Positions 52,594 through 60,080 of a stretch of DNA of 64,000 nucleotides are shown here, piece after piece. The stretch's first letter is position 1. The number at the start of each line of letters is the position of its first letter. The notes beneath the pieces were generated by a model. It saw only the letters and a program-made list of their open reading frames with translations. It ran no database searches and was not told the origin of the DNA. This stretch comes from Chloroflexota bacterium (GTDB lineage Bacteria; Chloroflexota; Anaerolineae; Anaerolineales; Villigracilaceae). The position numbers and the translations under genes were made by a program. The stretch is from contig JAJYOU010000002.1 of the NCBI GenBank assembly GCA_021795965.1, positions 62,001-126,000 of the forward strand. The letters are read 5' to 3'.

Positions 52594-53991
52594 GTGTCAA
52601 AAGTTCTTGCTTCGACGAACCCGTATATTCCAAATTCCACCACAAGAGCTAAAGAAGAAATGCTCAGGACAATCGGTATCCAGGATATCGACTCCCTTTT
52701 CTCCGCCATTCCCTCCGAACTCAAACTCAACCGGCTCCTAAATTTACCAGAACCGTACCAGTCCGAATATGAACTGCAAAAGCACGTCACAAAAATCCTG
52801 GACAAAAATACGTCCACGAATGAGCGGTTAAGTTTCCTCGGCAGCGGCTGTTACCAGCATTTCGTCCCGGCGGTTTGCGACGAAATTAATTCGCGCAACG
52901 AGTTCCTGACCGCGTATTCGGGAAAAGCCTACGAAGATCACGGACGCTGGCAGGCTCTTTTTGAATACACCAGCCTGATGGCTGAATTATTGAATATGGA
53001 CGTGGTCAACCTGCCCACCTACGATGGCTTGCAGGCTGCGGCTACTGCGATGAGAATGGCAGCGAACATCAGCGGGAGAAAGGAAATCATCCTCGCCAAA
53101 GCCATTCAGCCCGATAAACTCTCAAAAATCATGGAATACAACCGCCATCTACTGACCTTCAAATTCATTAATTTTGACCCCCTGACTGGCGGCATGGATT
53201 TATCGCAATTGGAACAAAGCCTTTCATCCGATACGGCTGCCATCTATTTTGACAATCCAAATTTCTTCGGTGTGATCGAGTCAAATGCAGGGGAAATTTG
53301 CAGCCTGGCACACCAGCATGGGGCGCTCGCCATTGTCGGCGCGGATCCAATCTCGCTCGGCATCCTCAAACCGCCCGCTGACTATGGCGCAGATATTGCC
53401 TGTGGTGATATTCAGTCGCTCGGAATCCATATGCAATTCGGCGGTGGGCACGCAGGTTATATCGCCAGCCGCGATGAGGAAAAATTTGTCAGGGAGTACC
53501 CCAACCGCATCGTCGGGATCCTCCCAACGCGTGAAGAGGGCGAATATGGTTTCGGCGAAGTCGCCTTCCGGCGAACCTCATTCGAGGCGCGCGAAAGCGG
53601 CAAGGAATGGCTCGGCACCATGGCGAACCTCTGGGCAATCACCGCCGGGGTTTACCTCGCCCTGATGGGTCCTCAGGGCATGCAGGAGGTCGGGCAGACG
53701 ATCACAGAACGGGTCAATTATGCCATGCGCGCCCTCTCAAGCATCGACTCCATCTCGCTACAGTTTCCACAAGCCGCACACTTTAGAGAATTTGTGGTGG
53801 ATTTCTCAAGGACTAAAAAGTCCGTGAAGGAAATCAATCGCGACCTGTTGGAGCGTGGTATTTTTGGCGGCTTAGACATCAGCGCCGTCTTTCCTCAATT
53901 TCAAAACCATGCTGTCTACTGCGTGACCGAGGTGCATACCAAAGAGGATATCGATGACCTGGCTCGAAACCTGGCAGAGGTGCTCTCATGA
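52594..53991 (+). CDS. GcvPA-like subunit of a glycine-decarboxylase-type PLP complex (divergent)
   Basis: The 465-residue protein aligns with the alpha half of split glycine decarboxylase (P-protein): NPYIPNSTTRAKEEMLRTIG, IDSLFSAIPSELKLNRLLNL, FLGSGCYQHFVPAV, NEFLTAYSGKAYEDHGRWQA, LFEYTSLMAELLNMDVVN and TYDGLQAAATAMRMA. The region that in canonical GcvPA carries REQHIRREKATSNICTNQ instead reads RRTSFEARESGKEWLGTMAN, then LWAITAGVYLALMG. That loss suggests a changed substrate or partner. The start is GTG after GGGAGGTATTTT. It overlaps the next gene by 4 bp. No gcvT or gcvH is in the window. Glycine cleavage is therefore doubtful; a related amino-acid decarboxylase is possible. Confidence 0.85.
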   Translation: MSKVLASTNPYIPNSTTRAKEEMLRTIGIQDIDSLFSAIPSELKLNRLLNLPEPYQSEYELQKHVTKILDKNTSTNERLSFLGSGCYQHFVPAVCDEINSRNEFLTAYSGKAYEDHGRWQALFEYTSLMAELLNMDVVNLPTYDGLQAAATAMRMAANISGRKEIILAKAIQPDKLSKIMEYNRHLLTFKFINFDPLTGGMDLSQLEQSLSSDTAAIYFDNPNFFGVIESNAGEICSLAHQHGALAIVGADPISLGILKPPADYGADIACGDIQSLGIHMQFGGGHAGYIASRDEEKFVREYPNRIVGILPTREEGEYGFGEVAFRRTSFEARESGKEWLGTMANLWAITAGVYLALMGPQGMQEVGQTITERVNYAMRALSSIDSISLQFPQAAHFREFVVDFSRTKKSVKEINRDLLERGIFGGLDISAVFPQFQNHAVYCVTEVHTKEDIDDLARNLAEVLS

Positions 53992-55541
53992 ACGCGCGGC
54001 ATTATCACCAGGCACGCTGGAATGAACCCATCATCTGTGAAATGGGAAGCAGCGGCGAGAGGGGTGTATTGATTCCGCCTTTCGATGGCGGTGCGGAACC
54101 CTCCTCCGAATCGGGAGCATTTATACCCGAAAATATGCGGCGAACTGCTCCGCCGGACCTGCCGGAAATCTCGCAGGTCGAGGTCCTGCGCCATTACCTG
54201 CGCCTTTCGCAGGAGAACCTCGGGGCAGGTCTCATTCCTGATTTTGGCATGGCAACCTCCACCATGAAGTACAACCCGCCTGTCAACGAACAATTGTCGC
54301 GCAGCGCCAAGTTGACAAATTTGCATCCACTCCAGGATGAGGCGACCACCCAGGGCATCCTGGAAATCATGTACCAGCTCGAACAATTTCTTAAAGAAAT
54401 TTCGGGTATGGATCGCGTCTCGCTCCAGCCCCGGGGCGGATCGCAGGCAATCTATGCCAACCTCGCCATGATTCGCGCCTATCACGCCAAACGCGGCGAA
54501 CTCGAACAGCGGAATGAGATCATCACCACCATTTTCTCGCATCCATCCGACGCTGCCGTGCCAAGTGCGGCTGGTTTCAAGGTCATCACGCTCTATCCTG
54601 AAGCCAGCGGTTATCCGAGCCTTGACCAGCTCAAAGCGGTGGTTTCTGAGCGAACTGCCGGGCTTTGCATCACCAACCCCGATGACACCGGTATTTTCAA
54701 CCCTCACATCCGGGAATTTGTCGATATTGTTCACGCCGCGGGCGGTTTGTGCGCCCATGACCAGGCAAATGCAAACGGGCTGCTCGGGATCGTTCGCTCC
54801 CGCGAATCGGGATTCGATCTTTGCCAGTTTAACCTGCACAAAACATTTTCCACCCCTCACGGCTCAGGCGGGCCTGGCTCGGGTGTCAGCTGCGTCTCAA
54901 GTGCCCTGGCAGATTACCTGCCCAGCCCAACCGTCGAATTCGACGGGGAAAAATACCACCTGGAATACGATCGTCCCGATTCGATTGGCAAGATCGCAAG
55001 TTTCTACGGGGTTGCCGCCAATTTTATCCGCGCCTACGCATGGATTCTGGCACATGGGGCGGAAGGGTTGCGCGAAGTCGCTCAAATTGCAACCCTCAAC
55101 AACAACTACCTGATGACGAAAATCCTGGAAATCAGCGGCGTCAGCGCGCCTTATGCTGCCAAGCAGTTCAGAATTGACCAGACCCGTTACAGCTGGGAAA
55201 AATTAACCCACGAGACGGGTTTGAAAATCACCGATATTTCCAGGCGCTCAGTTGATTTCGCAATGCACTTTTTCTACAGCCATCACCCCTACTGGGTGGA
55301 AGACCCTGCCACCCTGGAACCAACCGAATCCTATTCCCAGCGGGACATCGATGAATTCATTGCCTCATGGACGCAAATTGTAGACGAAGCCTACCATGAT
55401 CCGGAAATCGTCCGCAGCGCGCCGCATCTCGCACCCATCCATCAAATGACTCACCCGGAATACCTGAGCGACCCGGACAAATGGTCTCCAACCTGGAGGG
55501 CTTTTCGCAGGAAATATCCAGGTGGTTTCGGTAATGAATGA
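53988..55541 (+). CDS. GcvPB-like PLP-binding subunit (divergent)
   Basis: The 517-residue protein matches the beta half of split glycine decarboxylase: VLRHYLRLSQENLGAG, MKYNPPVNEQLSR, LHPLQDEATTQGILEIMYQL, and the PLP lysine in FNLHKTFSTPHGSGGPGSG (about residue 284), followed by DRPDSIGKIASFYG. The lysine and Gly-rich loop are intact. Other active-site stretches differ: canonical YPLGSCTMKYNP is DFGMATSTMKYNP here, and the canonical DSAHGTNPASA is FSHPSDAAVPSA. The N-terminus has the usual GcvPB leader with E...GVLIPP. It is about 30 residues longer than typical, mainly at the C-terminus. Together with the GcvPA-like protein it should form a PLP complex of uncertain substrate. Confidence 0.87.
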   Translation: MNARHYHQARWNEPIICEMGSSGERGVLIPPFDGGAEPSSESGAFIPENMRRTAPPDLPEISQVEVLRHYLRLSQENLGAGLIPDFGMATSTMKYNPPVNEQLSRSAKLTNLHPLQDEATTQGILEIMYQLEQFLKEISGMDRVSLQPRGGSQAIYANLAMIRAYHAKRGELEQRNEIITTIFSHPSDAAVPSAAGFKVITLYPEASGYPSLDQLKAVVSERTAGLCITNPDDTGIFNPHIREFVDIVHAAGGLCAHDQANANGLLGIVRSRESGFDLCQFNLHKTFSTPHGSGGPGSGVSCVSSALADYLPSPTVEFDGEKYHLEYDRPDSIGKIASFYGVAANFIRAYAWILAHGAEGLREVAQIATLNNNYLMTKILEISGVSAPYAAKQFRIDQTRYSWEKLTHETGLKITDISRRSVDFAMHFFYSHHPYWVEDPATLEPTESYSQRDIDEFIASWTQIVDEAYHDPEIVRSAPHLAPIHQMTHPEYLSDPDKWSPTWRAFRRKYPGGFGNE

Positions 55542-55576
55542 TGTTGTTTTCATCTGAAAAAAGGCTCAAAAACAAC

Positions 55577-55605
55577 TTGACTTGACTGGTTCGCGGTGGT
55601 ATCCT
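55577..55605 (+). promoter_or_regulatory. Promoter of the attenuator-controlled operon
   Basis: TTGACT (55577-55582) and TATCCT (55600-55605) are separated by 17 bp with a TGG extended -10. The core CGCGGTGGTATCCTA is identical to that of the kal promoter at 43794-43822. A second overlapping TTGACT at 55582 is too close to the -10 box. The predicted transcript start is about 55612. Confidence 0.72.
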
Positions 55606-55614
55606 AAACCAATT

Positions 55615-55749
55615 ATGAATCCGTTGCCTGCCTCCATTTTTACGACTAATTCGACTTTGATTACCAACCGCACCCGTACAGATGCGGGGCGTTGGAGTGC
55701 AGGAACTACTCAGGCTAAAAAAAGAAAAACCTGGCAGGAACCCGTATAA
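55615..55749 (+). CDS. Putative Thr-rich leader peptide (44 residues)
   Basis: An ATG 9 bp after the -10 box opens a 44-codon frame that ends in TAA immediately before the terminator. The predicted peptide has 9 Thr in 44 residues, six of them within TTNSTLITNRTRT (residues 10-22); it also has four Asn and a late KKRK stretch. It has no ribosome binding site and would be read from a nearly leaderless mRNA. The Thr-rich stretch lies over RNA strand A of the attenuator, where a stalled ribosome would act. The layout resembles threonine-operon leaders such as thrL, but it is longer and translation is unproven. Confidence 0.55.
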   Translation: MNPLPASIFTTNSTLITNRTRTDAGRWSAGTTQAKKRKTWQEPV

Positions 55750-55781
55750 CCAACGCCCCGAAGCTTCGGGGCGTTTTTTTT
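55664..55781 (+). promoter_or_regulatory. Transcription attenuator with mutually exclusive hairpins
   Basis: Four RNA segments can pair in alternative ways. A (55664-55680, CCAAC...CCCG) can pair with B. B (CGGGGCGTTGG, 55685-55695) is exactly complementary over 11 nt to C (CCAACGCCCCG, 55750-55760). C also pairs with D (CGGGGCGTT, 55767-55775) in the terminator. A:B plus C:D would terminate; B:C would block the terminator. A ribosome stalled in the Thr-rich part of the leader frame would cover A and favour B:C. A ligand-binding RNA with the same switch is the alternative. Confidence 0.75.
55752..55781 (+). terminator. Terminator hairpin of the attenuator
   Basis: A perfect palindrome spans 55752-55775 (AACGCCCCGAAG paired with CTTCGGGGCGTT), followed by T residues through 55781 (eight in a row from 55774). 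It stands 53 bp before the aminotransferase start codon. Confidence 0.93.
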
Positions 55782-55833
55782 ATGAATCCAAGCTTTTCGA
55801 CCAGATCACGATCCAGGACAGGAGAAATTATTG

Positions 55834-57138
55834 ATGGATATTTCCAACTCAACCCCGGTTTACGCAGTCCCAGATGAGAATCTTATCCCGGTCAGCAGTT
55901 ACCTGCGGGATATGCAGGCAATTCCCGCGTCCCGCATGTTTCTGATTAATAAATCCCTCAAGGTTTACACAGCTAAAAATCCGGGTTCGCCGATTTATGA
56001 CGCCTCACAGGGAGACGGCGGCGCCTCGCTGCCGGGTGTTCCCCGTGAGCTGCTTGAACGTGCCGCCCAGATGCAAATTGAGCATGGGACTGCTTATGAT
56101 ATGCCTTTCGGAACGGACGCCTATCGCAAATGCGTGCTTGAAAAATACTGGCAGCTAAACCCGGCGCTGGGATATGGTCCCGCCAATGTACTCGGAAGCA
56201 GCGGTGGGCGGGACGCGCTGATCAAAGCTTACCAGGCTATGCTCAACCTGGGGCACGGTCGTGAAGGAGATGTGATCGCAGTCTCGCGCGTGCCATGGAT
56301 ATCCTACAACTGGGGTCCCTACGGCATCGGCGCGAATGTCATGTGGTCGCCCGGTGACCCTGCCAACGGCTGGGCTTATTCAGAAGATGGGATCCGTGAA
56401 AGCGTGGCATTCGCCGCCAAAACCGGTCGCAAGATCGCCGGACTGGTCATCACCAACCCCGATAATCCCACGGGTCTGACGACCCCGGTCGCGAAACAGG
56501 TTTCGCTCGCCAAAGCCGCCCTCGAAGCCGGCATCCCCTTTGTCCTTTTCGACTGGATGTACCATTACGTCACCGATGAAAGCCCGATGGATTTGAATTC
56601 CTTCCTGGCTTATTTCTCCCCCGAAGAACGCACCCACTTGATGTTCCTGGACGGGATCACCAAATCCCTGGGCGGCTCGAACATCCGGAATTGTCACCTG
56701 ATTGCCAGCGATGAAGTGGTCAAGTTTATCGTTGCGCGCGCATCGCATAGCGTCATGCCCACTTTTTACTCGCTGGCAGTTGCCATGGCGGCGTACGAAA
56801 TGGGTTATTCTGAGGCTTCAAAAACCATCGTTGCACCGACCAATGCCAGCCGCAAAGAGCTTAAACCGCTGCTCGAAAAGCACGGTTTCCAGCACATCAT
56901 TGGCAAGGGTTACTATACTTTCATCAACGTTGGAGAGTTTTTGCGCGCGAAGGGCTGGGCGGATAGCGAACCGCTCGGTCAATATCTCGCGGAAAACTTC
57001 GGCGTGGCGGTCGTGCCAGGTGCATTCTTCTCGCCCTTCGGCAATGACTGGATCCGCTTCTCTTATGCCACCCCGGTCGAACGCACCACGGGCGCCTTTG
57101 CCCGGCTGGTGGATGGGTTGAATTCTCTCAAAAGCTGA
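55834..57138 (+). CDS. Class I/II aminotransferase
   Basis: The 434-residue PLP enzyme has fold-type I motifs: YDASQGDGGASLPGVPREL near the start, YDMPFGTDAYRKCV, VLGSSGGRDALIKAY, VITNPDNPTGLTT, FDWMYHYVTDE, and the PLP lysine in FLDGITKSLGGSN (about residue 277), then FGNDWIRFSYATP with the carboxylate-binding Arg. AGGAGA stands 8 bp before the ATG. It is the first structural gene behind the attenuator and is followed after 31 bp by the ligase/peptidase fusion gene. Its amino donor is unknown; it may act on the product or substrate of that fusion protein. Confidence 0.88.
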   Translation: MDISNSTPVYAVPDENLIPVSSYLRDMQAIPASRMFLINKSLKVYTAKNPGSPIYDASQGDGGASLPGVPRELLERAAQMQIEHGTAYDMPFGTDAYRKCVLEKYWQLNPALGYGPANVLGSSGGRDALIKAYQAMLNLGHGREGDVIAVSRVPWISYNWGPYGIGANVMWSPGDPANGWAYSEDGIRESVAFAAKTGRKIAGLVITNPDNPTGLTTPVAKQVSLAKAALEAGIPFVLFDWMYHYVTDESPMDLNSFLAYFSPEERTHLMFLDGITKSLGGSNIRNCHLIASDEVVKFIVARASHSVMPTFYSLAVAMAAYEMGYSEASKTIVAPTNASRKELKPLLEKHGFQHIIGKGYYTFINVGEFLRAKGWADSEPLGQYLAENFGVAVVPGAFFSPFGNDWIRFSYATPVERTTGAFARLVDGLNSLKS

Positions 57139-57169
57139 TCCTGCAAAAATATATTTATTGAAGCGAGCA

Positions 57170-60007
57170 ATGATGTCCTTTGATCCCAAACAATTTTCTG
57201 AAAAATACAAGCTGGCGCTCGAATCCATTCAAAAGGAAAAACCGGGCGGCGGTTTGAACGGTCTGGAGCTTGAGTGGAACCTGCTCGATGAACAGTTTCG
57301 CCCCTTGCTGACCGTTGGCTCGGGTCCTGCCAGGCAATCCTTCGTGGATTACATGCGTTCGGAATGTTTGCCTGCCTGGCTTGCGACCTTCTCCCAGCTC
57401 GAAGTTTTTCACTGGATGATCGAATTCGCCACCCGCCCCTACTACACACCGCGTGGAGCGATCTATGAAGCACGTCTACACGAAGCTATTCTCAACAACG
57501 CCCTCCATCGCGCCGGTGCAAAATTCGGCGAACGGCTTTTTTACTGGCATGGAAACCTGTTATTCCTGACAGAGATCAACCATGATTCCATCCCGGGCAA
57601 TTGGGGCATTGCCAAGCGCCGTTACCTCGAACGCTGTGTGGACCTCTACGGCACCACGCTCGCCACCGCCGGCATTCACGTCAACCTCTCCCTGCCCGAT
57701 CCGCTATTCAGCTGGGATTTCATGCTCCTGCCCGCCAGCCAACGCAACAACCGGCATCTCGACCAATACAAGTCAGAATTTTACATCACTGCCACCCGTC
57801 TGCTGAGGGCTTTTGCATCGCTCTTCATCGCCACTTCTGCCTCCACCCCGCTCCAGGCACAGGTCCGCGGCGGTCGCGCGGTGGTCGTCCTGACCGGTAA
57901 CGATTCAGTCAGGAACCTGACCTTCCCAAACCCGCCTGAAATTGATTTGCCGGACCTCTACCGCTCCTATAAGGATTACAAGGCGGTATCGTACGACCTG
58001 GTTCAACGTGGCATCCGCTTTGGCAACAATAACTGGACCCCCGTCAGGGCGAGGTCCTTTGCCGAACCGGTGGAGCGCCTGATTTCGACCACTGGCGACC
58101 AACTTAAGGATCTTTACACGCGCGGGCTGTATTCCATCGGGGAAACAACTCCCGCCGAGGAAATGGCGCGTCAGATTGAAAAACAGAACCTGCTCGCACG
58201 CATCAACCTGCCAATGGGTCGGGTGGAAATTCGTACCGATGACGGTGGTCACCCGCTCGATATTGATGTATCGAATATGACCTTGAAACACCTGCTCCTG
58301 ATGCGCTTTTACGCGGACGATAAATTCGCACGCGGCTTTCGCTACGACCGGGAAGATATCAGCCGGGCTCGCTCAAATGAGCAGTTGGCTGCCCGGGACG
58401 GACTTCGCGCCGAAATTGAAAACCCGCTCACGGGGAAACCAATCCAGATGCGCAGCTTTCTGTCGCAAACCCTGGATGAGCTTCGTCCCCTGGCAGAAGC
58501 AATGGGAATGTGGGACGACCTGGACCCGCTACTGAATATGGCAGCGGGGGCGCCCAACACTGCCGAAAAACTGCGCGCACGCCTGAAAATGGAGCTGGGC
58601 GCCAATGATGAGGTCAGTCCGAGCGTGATGAAGGAACTTGCCGAAGAACGCGAGCTCCAAATCACCGCGGATGTTGAAAAGATCGCGGCAAAGTTTGCGT
58701 CCATTGGTCCTGACTCGGTGAAAATTCAGGAATTGCTCCATCACGCCCGCAAGGAAGCCCAGTCCCAGCCAGAGCTGCCCATCCGCTTCCGTCCGGTCAT
58801 CGAAAACCTGGCAAGCGTTGAATATCCCGATATACCCTCCGAAATCGTCGAGCTTGCCAGCCGGCTTATCCGCATCCCATCTGTGACCGCCTGCCCGGAC
58901 GAACGCCTGGACGAGGTTCATATAGCGGGAACATTTGTGCATGACTACCTCAAATCCGCCGGTCTCGAAGTCCGCTATTTTGATGGAAAATACCCGGCAG
59001 TCCTCGCCAGCTTCCCACAGACTGGTCACAGCCGCCAACCCGGCAGCCGGATCCCAGCGCCCAACCTGTTGACCGGTCATTTTGACGTCGTCGAACCGGA
59101 ACCGGATGACAGCCAGTTTGAAGCTTTTGTGGAGGGGGATTTCCTGCACGGGCGCGGTGCGGCGGACATGAAAACGGTCGCCGCCACTTACCTGGTCTGG
59201 ATGAAAAATGCATTCAAAGCAGGCAAACCATATCCCAATATTTCACTCCTGCTGGTTGGGAATGAAGAAAACGGTGAAAGCGAAGCCTGGGGTACACCCC
59301 AGGTTCTCAAACTGCTTAGGGAAGAGAGCGGCTATGAACCCGCATTCATGATCGCAGGCGAGCGCACCGGTGAAAAGGGAAATGAGTTATATGGGGAGGT
59401 CTGTCTTGAGAACCGCGGCGTGATGCGCTTTGACGTTATCGCGCACGGAACGAAGGCTCATTCCGGGCTGGCGGGATCCGTCGATCTGAGCGAGAGGCTC
59501 ATCAACGCCCGGGCGGGATTTGCAGAAATTTTCGCAAAGAACCTGACCCTCAAATCGGAAGACGGCTGGCAGTCCCAGGCGAAATTCCCCTTTATCAAGG
59601 TTGGGACACCCGGAGTCTACAACATCAGCGCGGCTGAAGGCATCCTGGGGGTTGAAATTCGCCCCATTCCCCAGGATGATATCACCTCCCTCAAACTGGA
59701 GCTGGATGCATACTGCCAGGCAAATGAGCTTGAAGTTTCCTGGTCTGTCATGGAAGCAGGAGTTGCCTGCGATCCTCAAAATCCATCCCTGCTGGCGCTG
59801 CTCAAGGCAGTCCGCAGGGTTTCTGGAAGCGAGCCAAAGATTGGGCGAAAATTAGCCGGCACGAGCGCCCGCTTCGCCCCACGGGGTCAGGCAGTCGTCT
59901 GGGGTCAAACGGGCATCGGTCCGCATGCAAAGAATGAGCAGCATTTCATCCCCAGTATTGAGCCTTATTATAAAATTCTGACTGAATTCGCCAGGCTTCT
60001 CATGTAA
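57170..60007 (+). CDS. Fusion of a glutamate-cysteine-ligase-like (GCS2-type) domain with an M20 metallopeptidase
   Basis: This is a protein of about 945 residues with two opposed activities suggested. Residues about 10-400 resemble carboxylate-amine ligases of the GCS2 type: GLNGLELEWNLLDEQFRPLL, FHWMIEFATRPYYTPRGAI, ATAGIHVNLSLPDPLF and GRVEIRTDDGGHPLDIDVSN. Residues about 560-945 are an M20/ArgE/DapE-type zinc peptidase with the ligand set intact: LLTGHFDVVEPEPD (about 636), LHGRGAADMKTVAA (about 660), LVGNEENGES (about 698), IAGERTGEKG (about 729), HGTKAHSG and the late EQHFIP. A helical linker of about 150 residues joins them. ATGATG at 57170 is chosen over the TTG at 57158. The enzyme could form and hydrolyse an amide of an amino acid; its substrate is unknown. 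Confidence 0.82.
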   Translation: MMSFDPKQFSEKYKLALESIQKEKPGGGLNGLELEWNLLDEQFRPLLTVGSGPARQSFVDYMRSECLPAWLATFSQLEVFHWMIEFATRPYYTPRGAIYEARLHEAILNNALHRAGAKFGERLFYWHGNLLFLTEINHDSIPGNWGIAKRRYLERCVDLYGTTLATAGIHVNLSLPDPLFSWDFMLLPASQRNNRHLDQYKSEFYITATRLLRAFASLFIATSASTPLQAQVRGGRAVVVLTGNDSVRNLTFPNPPEIDLPDLYRSYKDYKAVSYDLVQRGIRFGNNNWTPVRARSFAEPVERLISTTGDQLKDLYTRGLYSIGETTPAEEMARQIEKQNLLARINLPMGRVEIRTDDGGHPLDIDVSNMTLKHLLLMRFYADDKFARGFRYDREDISRARSNEQLAARDGLRAEIENPLTGKPIQMRSFLSQTLDELRPLAEAMGMWDDLDPLLNMAAGAPNTAEKLRARLKMELGANDEVSPSVMKELAEERELQITADVEKIAAKFASIGPDSVKIQELLHHARKEAQSQPELPIRFRPVIENLASVEYPDIPSEIVELASRLIRIPSVTACPDERLDEVHIAGTFVHDYLKSAGLEVRYFDGKYPAVLASFPQTGHSRQPGSRIPAPNLLTGHFDVVEPEPDDSQFEAFVEGDFLHGRGAADMKTVAATYLVWMKNAFKAGKPYPNISLLLVGNEENGESEAWGTPQVLKLLREESGYEPAFMIAGERTGEKGNELYGEVCLENRGVMRFDVIAHGTKAHSGLAGSVDLSERLINARAGFAEIFAKNLTLKSEDGWQSQAKFPFIKVGTPGVYNISAAEGILGVEIRPIPQDDITSLKLELDAYCQANELEVSWSVMEAGVACDPQNPSLLALLKAVRRVSGSEPKIGRKLAGTSARFAPRGQAVVWGQTGIGPHAKNEQHFIPSIEPYYKILTEFARLLM

Positions 60008-60026
60008 GCGAAGCAAATCAAAAAAG

Positions 60027-60064
60027 ACCAGCTGCCCTGAATTCCCAGGCAGCCGGCCTTTTCA
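60027..60064. terminator. Bidirectional terminator between convergent units
   Basis: A stem of GCTGCC with GGCAGC (with an outer CC/GG pair and one mismatch) is flanked by an A-run on the left and CCTTTT on the right. It separates the fusion gene from the secreted-protein gene on the other strand. Confidence 0.65.
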
Positions 60065-60080
60065 ATTTCCACTTGTCCTT

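Noticed and set aside
55591-55606. GCGGTGGTATCC resembles the T-box sequence GGTGGTACCGCG
   Set aside because: The order is wrong and the block lies across the -10 box, not in a transcribed antiterminator; the same sequence at the kal promoter has no terminator.
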